A DNA stretch of 64,000 nucleotides from Candidatus Thermoflexus tengchongensis. Lineage in GTDB: Bacteria; Chloroflexota; Anaerolineae; Thermoflexales; Thermoflexaceae. The stretch is from assembly GCA_016842085.1 (NCBI GenBank), contig JAEVEX010000037.1, forward strand, positions 62,001 through 126,000, written 5' to 3'. Below, piece after piece: positions 43,990-53,919 of this stretch (position 1 is its first letter; each line of letters begins with the position of its first letter). Position numbers and translations under genes: made by a program. Below the pieces are notes generated by a model. The model did no database searches and was not told where the DNA came from. It saw only the letters and a list, made by a program, of their open reading frames with translations.

Positions 43990-44018
43990 TTGACAAGTTT
44001 CTGGAAGTCGCTTATGAT
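43990..44018 (+). promoter_or_regulatory. Promoter of the arginine operon leader
   Basis: Perfect -35 TTGACA (43990-43995), 17-bp spacer, -10 TATGAT (44013-44018). Predicted start near 44025. Confidence 0.85.
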
Positions 44019-44024
44019 TGATCC

Positions 44025-44207
44025 CAAACCATGGGGGATCAGGTGAGGATGTTGAACGGTATCGCCCGCTTCCCACGTATCCGTCGTCCAGAGGCCCTGC
44101 CGGGCATCGGGTCCGGCGCGGGGAGGCGGGTGATTGACCGTTAATGCCTGACGGTCACGCGGTGAGTTCCAACCCCCCGGGCTCCGATGCCCGGGGGGTT
44201 TTGTTTT
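44025..44207 (+). promoter_or_regulatory. Structured leader with attenuator upstream of argC
   Basis: About 183 nt from the predicted start to the end of an intrinsic terminator. A long rod is possible: AACGGT (44054-44059) with ACCGTT (44137-44142), CGCCCGC with GCGGGTG, and TCCC with GGGGA, enclosing a GGCCC-to-GGGTC hairpin. TGACCGT (44133-44139) can instead pair with ACGGTCA (44151-44157), which would break the rod base. The apical CCGGGCATCGG (44100-44110) is perfectly complementary to CCGATGCCCGG (44184-44194) inside the terminator, an obvious antiterminator pairing. I recognise no T-box or known riboswitch consensus. Confidence 0.65.
44173..44207 (+). terminator. Intrinsic terminator in the arg leader
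   Basis: Perfect 10-bp stem CCCCCCGGGC/GCCCGGGGGG (44173-44182, 44189-44198), 6-nt loop, tail TTTTGTTTT. It stands 250 bp before argC. Confidence 0.9.
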
Positions 44208-44340
44208 CATGAAGCTTTGCGCCATAGGGCCTCGAAGGGGGGGGTGGTGCCGCTCCCGGGAACCCATCCGCGGCGATGTCCGATTCAGGACTGCGGAAGC
44301 GGCCAGGGGCCCATGCACGCCACAAGGCGAAAAGCCAGAG

Positions 44341-44376
44341 TGGCGTGGGGCAACTGCTCGCAGTTGCCCCACGCCA
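44341..44376. repeat. 16-bp perfect hairpin in the argC leader; GGGCAAC family
   Basis: TGGCGTGGGGCAACTG (44341-44356) pairs with its complement (44361-44376), 4-nt loop CTCG. The core GGGCAACTG...GTTGCCC recurs as a hairpin at 56308-56335. No U tract. Confidence 0.7.
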
Positions 44377-44458
44377 AAAGGAGAATGGTGCAGGCCTGGC
44401 GGACCGCGTCACATCGGCAAGGGCGTAAGTCCTGCTCGTTTTCTCTGGAGGGATGGCG

Positions 44459-45472
44459 ATGATTCGCGTGGGGATCTATGGAGTGAGTGGATACGCCGGG
44501 TTTGAGGTCTTCCGGCTGTTACGGCGGCATCCGGCGGTGGAGATCGTCTTCGCGGCTTCCGAGAGCGGGGCAGGGGGCTCCCTGGCCCAGCTGTTCCCCG
44601 TGACCGAGGATTTCCCGATCGTGGGCTTTGCTGAGGCTCCGCTGGATCAGGTGGATGTGGTGTTCCTGGCGCTGCCCCACGGCGTCTCCGCCCCTCTCGC
44701 CCGCCGGGCCCTCGCCGCAGGGATTCGTGTGATTGACCTCTCCGCGGACTTCCGGCTGAAGGATCCGGTGATCTATGCCCGCTGGTATAAGGAGGAGCAT
44801 CAGGCTCCGGATCTCCTGGGGGAGGCCGTTTACGGCCTGACGGAGTGGAACCGTCCGGCGATTCGCTCCGCTCGTTTGATCGCCAACCCCGGCTGCTACC
44901 CTACGGCCACCCTGCTGGCCCTGCTCCCGCTCGCCCGGATGAGCGCGATCGGCCCGGGCCCGATCATCGTGGATGCGAAATCGGGGGTCTCGGGGGCAGG
45001 GCGTAAACCTTCCCTGACGACGCATTTCGTGGAAGTGGACGAGAATCTTTCCCCCTACAACATCGGCCGGGCTCACCGGCACCTGCCGGAGATCGAGCAG
45101 ATGCTTCACGCCTTCAACGGCGCCCTGGGCCCGCTGGTGTTCTCCCCCCAATTGCTTCCGGTGGCCCGGGGGATCCTGGCTACGATTTATGTTCCCTTAG
45201 CCCCCGGATGGACCGCGGGAATGGTTCGGGATCTGCTGGTGGAGTCCTACGGCGGGGAGCCCTTTGTGAAGGTGCTGCCGCCAGGGGTCCTGGCGACGCT
45301 GCGCCACAGCGTGGGCACCAATCTCTGTGTGCTCTCCGTGACAGATGTGCCGGAGGCGGGCCTGGTTATTCTCACCGCTTCCATTGACAACCTGATCAAA
45401 GGCGCTGCCGGGCAGGCGGTGCAGAACCTCAATGTGATGTTCGGCCTGGAGGAGACGGCCGGATTGCAATGA
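44459..45472 (+). CDS. argC: N-acetyl-gamma-glutamyl-phosphate reductase
   Basis: About 337 aa. GGAGGG touches an ATG at 44453, so the ATG at 44459 has the better spacing and is my choice. It reduces N-acetylglutamyl phosphate to the semialdehyde, step 3 of arginine synthesis. NAD(P) motif VGIYGVSGYAGFEVF; active-site Cys in NPGCYPTAT; the family segment VDAKSGVSGAGRKPS; later LPEIEQML. First gene of argC-argB-argD-argA-argG; expression is probably set by the attenuator upstream. Deinococcus/Thermus-type LysY is a relative, but no lysW-like gene is nearby. Confidence 0.95.
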   Translation: MIRVGIYGVSGYAGFEVFRLLRRHPAVEIVFAASESGAGGSLAQLFPVTEDFPIVGFAEAPLDQVDVVFLALPHGVSAPLARRALAAGIRVIDLSADFRLKDPVIYARWYKEEHQAPDLLGEAVYGLTEWNRPAIRSARLIANPGCYPTATLLALLPLARMSAIGPGPIIVDAKSGVSGAGRKPSLTTHFVEVDENLSPYNIGRAHRHLPEIEQMLHAFNGALGPLVFSPQLLPVARGILATIYVPLAPGWTAGMVRDLLVESYGGEPFVKVLPPGVLATLRHSVGTNLCVLSVTDVPEAGLVILTASIDNLIKGAAGQAVQNLNVMFGLEETAGLQ

Positions 45473-45519
45473 GGGAACACGCCTGAGGTTTTCTGAACTC
45501 TCTGCGGGGAAGAGGCGCC

Positions 45520-46248
45520 ATGCGGGTGATCAAGATCGGAGGCCATGAGCTGGATCAACCGGCGTTCCTGGAGGGTTTCATCGCTGCTCTGAAGGAGCTC
45601 TCGCCGCCGCCCATCCTGGTCCATGGCGGCGGGAAGGCGGTCAGCGCATGGCAGCAGCGAATCGGCCTCACCCCCCGGTATGTCGACGGATTGCGGGTGA
45701 CGGATGATGAAACCCTGGAGCTGGCCGTGATGACGCTGGCCGGGCTGACCAACAAAACCCTGGTGGCGGCCCTCGCGCGGGCGGGTCTGCCGGCTCTGGG
45801 GCTGTGCGGGGTCGATCTGGGCCTGGTGCGCGTGCGCCCGGTGCCCCATCTGGGATGGGTCGGGATGCCGGTAGCGGTGGATGCGGGGCGCCTCCGGCGC
45901 TGGATCGCGGAGGGGCTCCTCCCGGTGATCGCTCCGATCGGGCTGGGGCCGGAAGGGCTCTATAACGTGAACGCCGATCAGATGGCCGCAGCGGTCGCCG
46001 CAGCGCTTCCCGCCGATGAGCTCGTTCTCCTCACCGATGTGCCGGGGGTTCGGGTAGGCGACTCGATACGGTCTTTGCTCTATGCCGGGGAGGTCGAGGC
46101 CCTCATTGCCGCGGGAGTCATCCGCGACGGCATGATCCCCAAAGTCCGCTCTGCGCTGGAGGCCCTGGCAGCCGGGGTGCGTCGCGCGCGGATCACCAAC
46201 CTGGCGGGCCTTCGAGAGGGAGGCACCGAGATCCTGCAGGAGGGATAA
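45520..46248 (+). CDS. argB: Acetylglutamate kinase
   Basis: 242 aa. It phosphorylates N-acetylglutamate, step 2 of arginine synthesis. Amino-acid-kinase fold: VIKIGGHELD at the start, LVHGGGKAVSAWQQR, GLRVTDDETLEL, the NVNADQMAAAVAAAL segment, LLTDVPGV, and GGMIPK-like RDGMIPKVRSALEAL. The short N terminus (no Arg-sensing helix) implies an arginine-insensitive enzyme, typical where a short acetylglutamate synthase is the control point. argD follows after 4 bp. LysZ-type activity on a LysW carrier is an alternative with no supporting neighbour. Confidence 0.92.
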   Translation: MRVIKIGGHELDQPAFLEGFIAALKELSPPPILVHGGGKAVSAWQQRIGLTPRYVDGLRVTDDETLELAVMTLAGLTNKTLVAALARAGLPALGLCGVDLGLVRVRPVPHLGWVGMPVAVDAGRLRRWIAEGLLPVIAPIGLGPEGLYNVNADQMAAAVAAALPADELVLLTDVPGVRVGDSIRSLLYAGEVEALIAAGVIRDGMIPKVRSALEALAAGVRRARITNLAGLREGGTEILQEG

Positions 46249-46252
46249 GCGC

Positions 46253-47443
46253 ATGGATGCAGAGGCGCTGGTGGCGCTTGCGGAACGGGTGCTGGCGCCG
46301 ACCTATCGGCGGCCGCCCATCGTCTTCACCCACGGCGAGGGTGTGTATGTCTACGACGTGGCTGGCCGGCGGTATCTGGATTTCGTGGCCGGGATCGCGG
46401 TGTGCGCGCTGGGTCACGCAGATCCCGGGGTGGGGCAGGTGATGGCCGAACAGGCCCGACGGCTGGTCCATCTCAGCAATCTCTACCACACCGAGCCCCA
46501 TCTGCGCCTGGCGGAGGCCCTGGTCGCTCACAGCTTTGCCGACCGGGTCTTCTTCTGCAACTCCGGCACCGAAGCCGTAGAAGCGGCTCTCAAGTTTGCC
46601 CGGAAGTTCGCTCGAACGCATTTCGATGACCGCAAGATCGGTTTTGTTGCCTTCACCCACAGCTTCCACGGCCGCACGATGGGCGCCCTCTCGGTCACCG
46701 AGAAGCCTGCCTACCGCGAACCCTTCGCCCCTCTGATCCCCGGCGTGACCTTTATCCCCTTTAACGATGTGGAGGCGGCACAGACGGCGATCACGTCAGA
46801 AACCTGCGCCGTGATCGTGGAGCCGATCCAGGGGGAAGGGGGCGTGCATATCGCCTCGCCGGAGTTCCTGCGGGCCTTGCGGGCCCGGTGCGATGAAACC
46901 GGAGCGCTGCTGATTTTCGATGAAGTGCAGTGCGGTCTGGGGCGCACGGGGACGCTGTGGGCCTATGAGGCGTATGGAGTGGAGCCGGATTTGCTGACGG
47001 TGGCCAAGCCCCTGGCGAACGGTCTGCCCATCGGTGCTGTGCTGATGAAGGAAAAGGTAGCGGCTGTCCTGCAGCCGGGGGACCACGGCAGCACCTTCGC
47101 CGGCGGGCCGCTGGTGAGCGCGGTGGCCCTTCATGTCTTCGAGCGCCTGCGCGATCCGGCTTTCCTGGCCCACGTGCGAGCGGTCGGCGCCTATCTGATG
47201 GAACGCCTGCATGCGGCGGAGCTCCCGGGCGTGAAGGAAATCCGGGGCCGGGGCTTGATCGTGGGGATCGAGATCGAAGGAGACGCGCGGGCCGTCACGA
47301 TGGCTGCGCTGGAGCGGGGGTTGCTCCTCACGACGGCCGGCGACCATGTCGTGCGGATGGTTCCTCCGCTGATCGTCGAGCGATCCCACATCGATGAGGC
47401 CGTCGCGGTCCTCCAGGAGGCGATGGCGGCTTGCAGGGGATAG
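46253..47443 (+). CDS. argD: Acetylornithine aminotransferase
   Basis: 396 aa; its ribosome site (AGGAGGG) overlaps the argB end. Class III PLP aminotransferase converting N-acetylglutamate semialdehyde to N-acetylornithine. CNSGTEAVEAALKFARK binds the cofactor phosphate, IFDEVQCGLGRTG holds the Asp, and the Schiff-base Lys is in LTVAKPLANGLPIGAV. THSFHGRTMGALSVT is typical of ArgD. Order and spacing fit the arg operon. Confidence 0.95.
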   Translation: MDAEALVALAERVLAPTYRRPPIVFTHGEGVYVYDVAGRRYLDFVAGIAVCALGHADPGVGQVMAEQARRLVHLSNLYHTEPHLRLAEALVAHSFADRVFFCNSGTEAVEAALKFARKFARTHFDDRKIGFVAFTHSFHGRTMGALSVTEKPAYREPFAPLIPGVTFIPFNDVEAAQTAITSETCAVIVEPIQGEGGVHIASPEFLRALRARCDETGALLIFDEVQCGLGRTGTLWAYEAYGVEPDLLTVAKPLANGLPIGAVLMKEKVAAVLQPGDHGSTFAGGPLVSAVALHVFERLRDPAFLAHVRAVGAYLMERLHAAELPGVKEIRGRGLIVGIEIEGDARAVTMAALERGLLLTTAGDHVVRMVPPLIVERSHIDEAVAVLQEAMAACRG

Positions 47444-47459
47444 CGTGGCCTTCAAGTTG

Positions 47460-47504
47460 CTTTTCCCTCCTCCCTGCTCCCCCGGGGGAGTCGTGAAAAG
47501 GGAG
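47460..47504. repeat. Nested hairpin between argD and the acetyltransferase gene
   Basis: A 14-bp palindrome CTCCCCCGGGGGAG (47477-47490) lies inside arms CTTTTCCC and GAAAAGGGAG. It may tune read-through or RNA stability in the arg operon. Confidence 0.5.
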
Positions 47505-47595
47505 CGGGGGGAAGCCGGTGATGTTCATAACGCGGATGCGCTTTCTGAACCTGTTCCACCTGCAAAGCGAGAGCCGGGAAAGGAGGGGAAACCCG

Positions 47596-48051
47596 ATGCG
47601 AATCCGGCCTGCCCATCCGGAAGATATCCCGATCCTCTACGCGCTGGTGAACGCTTACGCCCAGCGGGGATGGCTTCTCCCACGGAGCGCGGAGGAGATC
47701 GCGGCCACGCTCCCGGACTGGGTGGTGGCGGAAGCGGGGGGCCGGATCGTGGGCTGCGGTTCGCTGGTGTGGATGTCCCCCACCCTGGTGGAGATCCGTT
47801 CTCTGGCCGTGGATGAAGCCTATCAGGGCAATGGGGTGGGGGGAGCCCTTGTGCGGGCGCTGGTGGAGCGGGCGCGATCCGCCGGCGCGCACACCGTGTT
47901 CGCCCTCACCCGGGCGGTTCCCTTCTTCGAGCGTCTCGGCTTCGCCGTCGCCGAGCGCGACCGCTTCCCGGAGAAGGTGTGGCGGGATTGCATGCGTTGT
48001 CCACTCCGGGAACGCTGCGATGAGGTCGCGGTGATGCTTCAGGTGGAGTGA
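47596..48051 (+). CDS. argA: Short N-acetylglutamate synthase (GNAT family)
   Basis: 151 aa from the ATG at 47596 behind AAAGGAGGGG; the longer frame from 47518 is rejected. GNAT fold: MRIRPAHPEDIPILYALVNAYA, acetyl-CoA loop VDEAYQGNGVGGALVRALVERA, and the hallmark tail FPEKVWRDCMRCPLRERCDEVAVML with four Cys, shared by the stand-alone short ArgA group. It acetylates glutamate, the first step of arginine synthesis. Presence of argA and absence of argJ here suggest the linear route. Located between argD and argG, 41 bp before argG. Confidence 0.88.
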   Translation: MRIRPAHPEDIPILYALVNAYAQRGWLLPRSAEEIAATLPDWVVAEAGGRIVGCGSLVWMSPTLVEIRSLAVDEAYQGNGVGGALVRALVERARSAGAHTVFALTRAVPFFERLGFAVAERDRFPEKVWRDCMRCPLRERCDEVAVMLQVE

Positions 48052-48092
48052 ACGGGAATTACGCCTGAAGTCCTCATTCCAGGAGGTGAAAG

Positions 48093-49325
48093 ATGGTGCG
48101 CAAGGTGGTTCTGGCGTATTCCGGCGGTCTGGACACCTCCACCATTATCCCGTGGTTGCGGGAGACCTATGGGTGCGAGGTGATCGCCTTCTGTGCGGAT
48201 ATCGGCCAGGGGGCGGAGGAAATGAAAGGGGTCGAGGAGCGGGCCTATGCCGGTGGGGCTTCGAAAGTGATCATCCGTGACCTGCGGGAGGAGTTCCTGC
48301 GGGATTACGTGCTGCCCACTGTGCAGGCTGGCGCGGTCTACGAGGGCAAATATCTGCTGGGAACCGCGATGGCGCGTCCCCTGATCGCCAAGCACCAGGT
48401 GGAGATCGCCCTCCAGGAAGGGGCCGATGCGGTGGCCCATGGGGCGACCGGGAAGGGGAACGACCAGGTTCGCTTCGAGCTGGCCTATCAGGCCCTGGCG
48501 CCCCATCTGCGGGTGATCGCCCCGTGGCGGGAGTGGTCGATCACCTCCCGCCGCGAGGCTTACGAATACGCCCGGGCTCACGGCGTCCCCATCGAATGGA
48601 GCAGCAGTCGCTACAGCCGTGATCGCAACATCTGGCATGTCTCCCATGAGGGCGGACCGCTGGAGGATCCCGATTGGGAGCCTGAGGACGATGTCTATCT
48701 GTGGACCGTGGATCCTGCGAAGGCGCCGGAGGTTCCAGAGACCATCACCCTGGCGTTCGAGCAGGGGGTCCCCGTCGCGCTGAACGGCCAGTCGATGGGG
48801 CTGGTTCCCCTGATGGAAGCCCTCAATGCGCTGGGCGCGAAGCACGGCATCGGGCGGGTGGATCTGGTGGAGAACCGGCTGGTGGGGATGAAGTCCCGTG
48901 GGGTCTACGAGACGCCAGGGGGAACCATCCTGGTGGAAGCGCTGCGGGCGCTGGAGACGCTGTGTCTGGATCGCGAGACCATGCATTTCAAGCAGGGCCT
49001 GGCGCTGCGGTATGCGGAGCTGGTCTATTACGGCTGGTGGTTCAGCCCCCTGCGGGAGGCGATGGATGCCTTCGTGAGGACGGTCATGCGCCATGTCACC
49101 GGAGAGGTGCGGCTCAAGCTGTATAAGGGGAACGTCTTCGTGGTAGGCCGGCGCTCGCCTTATAGCCTTTATCGGGAGGATATCGTCTCTTTCGATACCG
49201 TGGGAGCTTACGATCACAAAGATGCAGCCGGCTTCATCCGGCTGTTCGGGCTGCCCCTGAAGGTCCACGGCCTGATCAGCCGGGGCCTGCGCGGGGAACC
49301 CCGTGCCCCCGAGGAACGAGATTAA
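48093..49325 (+). CDS. argG: Argininosuccinate synthase
   Basis: 410 aa; ATG with AGGAGGTGAAAG upstream. It joins citrulline and aspartate with ATP. PP-loop VLAYSGGLDTSTIIPWL at the N terminus, HGATGKGNDQVRFEL, EYARAHGVPI and the substrate segment LVENRLVGMKSRGVYETPGG. Length is normal. Last gene of the arg operon in the window; argH, argF and carbamoyl-phosphate genes are elsewhere. Confidence 0.97.
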   Translation: MVRKVVLAYSGGLDTSTIIPWLRETYGCEVIAFCADIGQGAEEMKGVEERAYAGGASKVIIRDLREEFLRDYVLPTVQAGAVYEGKYLLGTAMARPLIAKHQVEIALQEGADAVAHGATGKGNDQVRFELAYQALAPHLRVIAPWREWSITSRREAYEYARAHGVPIEWSSSRYSRDRNIWHVSHEGGPLEDPDWEPEDDVYLWTVDPAKAPEVPETITLAFEQGVPVALNGQSMGLVPLMEALNALGAKHGIGRVDLVENRLVGMKSRGVYETPGGTILVEALRALETLCLDRETMHFKQGLALRYAELVYYGWWFSPLREAMDAFVRTVMRHVTGEVRLKLYKGNVFVVGRRSPYSLYREDIVSFDTVGAYDHKDAAGFIRLFGLPLKVHGLISRGLRGEPRAPEERD

Positions 49326-49417
49326 TACGATCGCTCCTCCCCGTAAGCCGTGAGAGGGGTAGGGCCTGGGGGCCGCTGAAGGGGGCTCCCGGGCCCATGG
49401 AGCGGTTCTCCTGAAGG

Positions 49418-50650
49418 CTAATACAGAAACGCCTCCAGGGCGTAAGGAGCGACCCGGGGACCTTCGCCGTCTGCACGCCGCAGACCTGCGCGGATGGCCT
49501 GGGCCTGGGCCACGCGCTCCGCCGGGGAGAGTGAGCGGATCCCCAGCGCCTCCGCCTGGGCTCGATAAGGTGTGCCCGGGATTTCCACGAAGTCCGAGAG
49601 ATACACCAGATCTCCCCGGCCCAGGGGCATGGCCTGGAGGACGGCCAGGGTGTCCTCGACGTGGCCTGGGGCAAAGCGATCCCCACCGACTCCGATCATC
49701 ACGATCACACCTACCTGAAGGCCCGCCGCCTTCAGGCGCCGCACGGTCTCAATCATCTGTTCGGCCGTGGCCGGCTTTCGAAGGAACGTGAGCAGCGGCT
49801 CATGCCCGCTCTCCAGGCCGATATAAACCCGGCGCAGGCCGAGCGCGCGCAACTGTTCGTAATCCGCAACGGTTTTCTTCAACCCGGTGAAGCCGTCCAG
49901 GAAGGCGTAAATCCCGGCGAACCCATCCCCCTCCCGGTCCGCCCGGACCGGGAAAATCCGCCTCAATCGATCCAGGAGGGCCATCAAGCGCGGCATGGGG
50001 ATCGCCAGCGCGTTGGCGCTGCCCAGGAAGATCGTTCGTCGCATCCATAGCCCATCGCCGAAGAACTCCCGGATCGCCTTCAGATGGGCCTCAAAGTCCT
50101 CCGGCGATCGAACCCGAAAGGGAAGGCTCCGGTAGAAGCCGCAGAAGATGCAGGTGTTGAACGGGCATCCGATCGTGGCCTGGACCACTAACGAAAGATA
50201 TTGATCCGGCGGGAGGATCCCGATCGGCGCGTAAACTTCCGCAAATCGCCGGGCATCTGCCTCCAGGGCCTGGAAATCCATCCGGGAAGCCCGCCGGAGG
50301 GTCGAGAGGGCCTCCTGCCATATTTGCTCATCAGCGGGAGGGGTGATCCATCGGAACGAGCCCCGGGAAAGAAGGCGCTCGAGAGCTTGAAGCTGGCCGG
50401 CGAGCCGGTCTTCCAGCCGCCGGATTTCCTCCCGCTCCAGCCACCAGCGTCGGACCCCATCCGGAGTCGTCCGGATCGCCTGGACGCGGTTATCCAGCCC
50501 CCGGCGATAGGTGATCTCCCCGAGGGTCGCGCTCCAGAGCCGGCCAGCCCGGTCATAAGCGAGGACCTCCCGTCCATAAAGATGGAGGGAGAGGGCGCCC
50601 CGCTGCAGGTTCAGCGTAATCGGCCCTTCCGCTGTTTCCAGACGCATCAT
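49418..50650 (-). CDS. Radical SAM protein with CX4CX2C motif
   Basis: 410 aa. The 4Fe-4S motif is TIGCPFNTCIFCGFY, a CX4CX2C variant seen in one large group of uncharacterised radical SAM proteins instead of the usual CX3CX2C. Later FLGSANALAIP, LDGFTGLKK, LGLRRVYIGLESG and the GVIVMIGVGGDRF strand fit a Coproporphyrinogen-III-oxidase-like (Elp3/MiaB superfamily) TIM barrel. The N-terminal 150 residues are a separate helical region (LEREEIRRLEDRLAGQLQALERLL). Substrate unknown. First of a minus-strand group read from the other side of argG (convergent). Confidence 0.85.
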   Translation of the reverse strand: MMRLETAEGPITLNLQRGALSLHLYGREVLAYDRAGRLWSATLGEITYRRGLDNRVQAIRTTPDGVRRWWLEREEIRRLEDRLAGQLQALERLLSRGSFRWITPPADEQIWQEALSTLRRASRMDFQALEADARRFAEVYAPIGILPPDQYLSLVVQATIGCPFNTCIFCGFYRSLPFRVRSPEDFEAHLKAIREFFGDGLWMRRTIFLGSANALAIPMPRLMALLDRLRRIFPVRADREGDGFAGIYAFLDGFTGLKKTVADYEQLRALGLRRVYIGLESGHEPLLTFLRKPATAEQMIETVRRLKAAGLQVGVIVMIGVGGDRFAPGHVEDTLAVLQAMPLGRGDLVYLSDFVEIPGTPYRAQAEALGIRSLSPAERVAQAQAIRAGLRRADGEGPRVAPYALEAFLY

Positions 50651-50748
50651 GGTGCTTCCCGGTTTCGCCGCTCAGGCGGCGGGGTGATCGGGCGGGCAGA
50701 TTTGCTGCCCACCTCACTTCCCCCTACCTTCCATAATACAGCTCCTGC

Positions 50749-51750
50749 TTACGCAGGATGCGGCACCCGTGCCATCAGGATCTCTTCCGAATCATCCCTT
50801 TGTGCGACGGCGAGGAAGCCCGGCAGCGGGCCGATATCCCGATAACCCCGATCTCCGGGCGCCAGATCCGCATCCCGTGCGATGAGCGCGGATTGCCCGT
50901 AAAAGGCCAGATCGAAGAGAGCCCCCGTCATCATGGGATTGAGGGCATAAACGAAGCGTCCCTCCCGAACCGTCGCCGCCCAGGCCCCTCGAAGCCAGTC
51001 CGCCTGCTGCTCCGGCGTCCAGGGCCCCGGGTTGGCGGAAGGCTGGACCAGGATCTCGGCCCCCAGGTGGGCCAGCCGTTCCCGCACCGGGGATTCCGGC
51101 GCGAAGGCGTCCAGGCAGATCGCGATCCCCACCCGGCCGGCTTCCGTCGGGAACACCTGGATTTCCTCCAGGGATCCGGCGGTTAAATCCAGGCCCTGCG
51201 GGCCTTCCAGATCGATCTGCGCGACTTTCCGCTGAAGGCCGATCAGGGACCCGTCTGGCCCGAAGAGCGCGGCGGTGTTATAGACAGCGGGTCCCCGAGG
51301 GCGCAGGGTCTCCAGCCGGGATCCGGAGGCATAGGGGATAGCGGCCAGCGGAGCGGAACCTGCGACCAGAACCACGCGATATTTTCGGGCGAGGGTGGAG
51401 AACGTGCTCAGATAAAGCGGAACCAGTCGCGGCTGGATGGCCAGCAGCAGGGCGCGGGGCCAGCTCACCCGATAGCGGAGCCGACGGTAGAGGGCAGGGA
51501 GGAACTGCTGGCGCAGCGCGAAGGCCATGGTCTTCGCCATCGTGGGCTGATTTCGAAGCCCTGGAGGGAGAACCGCCAGCGCAGCCAGCAGCCCCACATC
51601 CTCCGGGAAGGCCACCAGCGCCGGCTCCCGTGGATCCAGCCGCTCGGCGGCCCGGGCCATCAATCCATCCATGCGGGCAATGAAAGCCGCAGGGGAAGAT
51701 CCATCCTGAGGAGACCAGCGCATCTGGATGGCGATCAGCTGGATCATCAT
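50749..51750 (-). CDS. Carbon-nitrogen hydrolase (nitrilase superfamily)
   Basis: 333 aa. The catalytic triad is readable: Glu in LVAFPEDVGLL, Lys in LQRKVAQIDLEG and Cys in VGIAICLDAFAPE. The spacing fits nitrilase/amidase enzymes. An internal insertion (MAFALRQQFLPALYRRLRYRVSWPRALLLAI, about 85-125) with hydrophobic residues is unusual and could contact the membrane. It would hydrolyse an amide or nitrile; the substrate is unknown. 17 bp separate it from nadD upstream. Confidence 0.85.
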   Translation of the reverse strand: MMIQLIAIQMRWSPQDGSSPAAFIARMDGLMARAAERLDPREPALVAFPEDVGLLAALAVLPPGLRNQPTMAKTMAFALRQQFLPALYRRLRYRVSWPRALLLAIQPRLVPLYLSTFSTLARKYRVVLVAGSAPLAAIPYASGSRLETLRPRGPAVYNTAALFGPDGSLIGLQRKVAQIDLEGPQGLDLTAGSLEEIQVFPTEAGRVGIAICLDAFAPESPVRERLAHLGAEILVQPSANPGPWTPEQQADWLRGAWAATVREGRFVYALNPMMTGALFDLAFYGQSALIARDADLAPGDRGYRDIGPLPGFLAVAQRDDSEEILMARVPHPA

Positions 51751-51767
51751 TGGGATCCGGAGTGGGC

Positions 51768-52394
51768 TCAGAGTTTCTCTGGCGAGATGGCAGCGGCGTT
51801 GCGATACAGGCCGTGGGTGTAGATATAGGTCTCCACTTCCGGAGGGACCAGATACCGGATCGAGCCGCCGCTTTTCACACGCCGTCGCAGATCATGGGAA
51901 GCGATATCCAGGAACGGCGCGTCCAGCCAGATCAGCCGTTTGCTGATCCCCGGCAACGCCTGTTCCAGAAGGGGCATGTGAACCACATATCCGGGCCGGG
52001 GCATCACCGCCAGCCAGGTCATCTGGATCAGGCGGTGAGGCTCCCGCCACCGGGGGAGATCCACCAGCGAATCGGATCCCATCAGAAAAAAGAATTCCGC
52101 TTCCGGATAGGCCGTCCGCAGATGGACCAGCAGGTCGACGGTGTAATGGGGGCCCGGGCGATCGATGTCGGCCCGGGAGATCTCGAAAAACGGATTGCTC
52201 GCGATGGCCAGCGCCAGCATGTTCAGGCGGTGCTCAATCGGCGTGACCTCCGTAGCGGGCTTGTGCGGAGGTTGCGCCGCCGGGATAAACAGCACCCGAT
52301 CCAGACCCAGCTGGATCCGGGCCTGTTCGGCCAGCACCAGATGACCGTAATGGGGTGGATCGAAGGTTCCTCCCAGGAGGCCGAGGCGGTTCAT
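51768..52394 (-). CDS. nadD: Nicotinate-nucleotide adenylyltransferase
   Basis: 208 aa. Transfers AMP to nicotinate mononucleotide in NAD synthesis. Nucleotidyltransferase motif GGTFDPPHYGHLVLAEQ at the N terminus, FLMGSDSLVDLPRW, and the C-terminal SHDLRRRVKSGGSIRYLVPPEVETYIYTHGLY; the usual ISST-x-I-R is here IASHDLRR, a mild variant. It follows obg (28 bp), the widespread obg-nadD arrangement. Confidence 0.94.
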   Translation of the reverse strand: MNRLGLLGGTFDPPHYGHLVLAEQARIQLGLDRVLFIPAAQPPHKPATEVTPIEHRLNMLALAIASNPFFEISRADIDRPGPHYTVDLLVHLRTAYPEAEFFFLMGSDSLVDLPRWREPHRLIQMTWLAVMPRPGYVVHMPLLEQALPGISKRLIWLDAPFLDIASHDLRRRVKSGGSIRYLVPPEVETYIYTHGLYRNAAAISPEKL

Positions 52395-52421
52395 TCGAAA
52401 CGCTCCGGATATGATAGGGCC

Positions 52422-53738
<1,317 letters not shown>

Positions 53739-53856
53739 TTAGCGCGATCGTTCTGGAGGAGGGATGCCTGCGAATAGGATGCGAATGGGTGGCAGGGGGA
53801 TAGGTCAAGAGGCCGGATGGCGGCGCCGCGGAAAATCCCGGGGGGTCAGAGATTTT

Positions 53857-53885
53857 TTGACCGCGGCATGGGCTTGCAGTATGCT
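53857..53885 (+). promoter_or_regulatory. Promoter of PEP-synthase-like gene
   Basis: -35 TTGACC (53857-53862), 17-bp spacer, -10 TATGCT (53880-53885), 34 bp before the start codon. Confidence 0.6.
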
Positions 53886-53919
53886 CAGGATCCAGAACCC
53901 CTCCGATGGGTGAAGGCGG

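Noticed and set aside
44025-44207. Leader of argC as a T-box, 6S RNA, SRP RNA or tmRNA
   Set aside because: No T-box sequence, no SRP GGAA-tetraloop core, no tmRNA tag; the terminator and antiterminator arrangement fits a cis-acting leader better.
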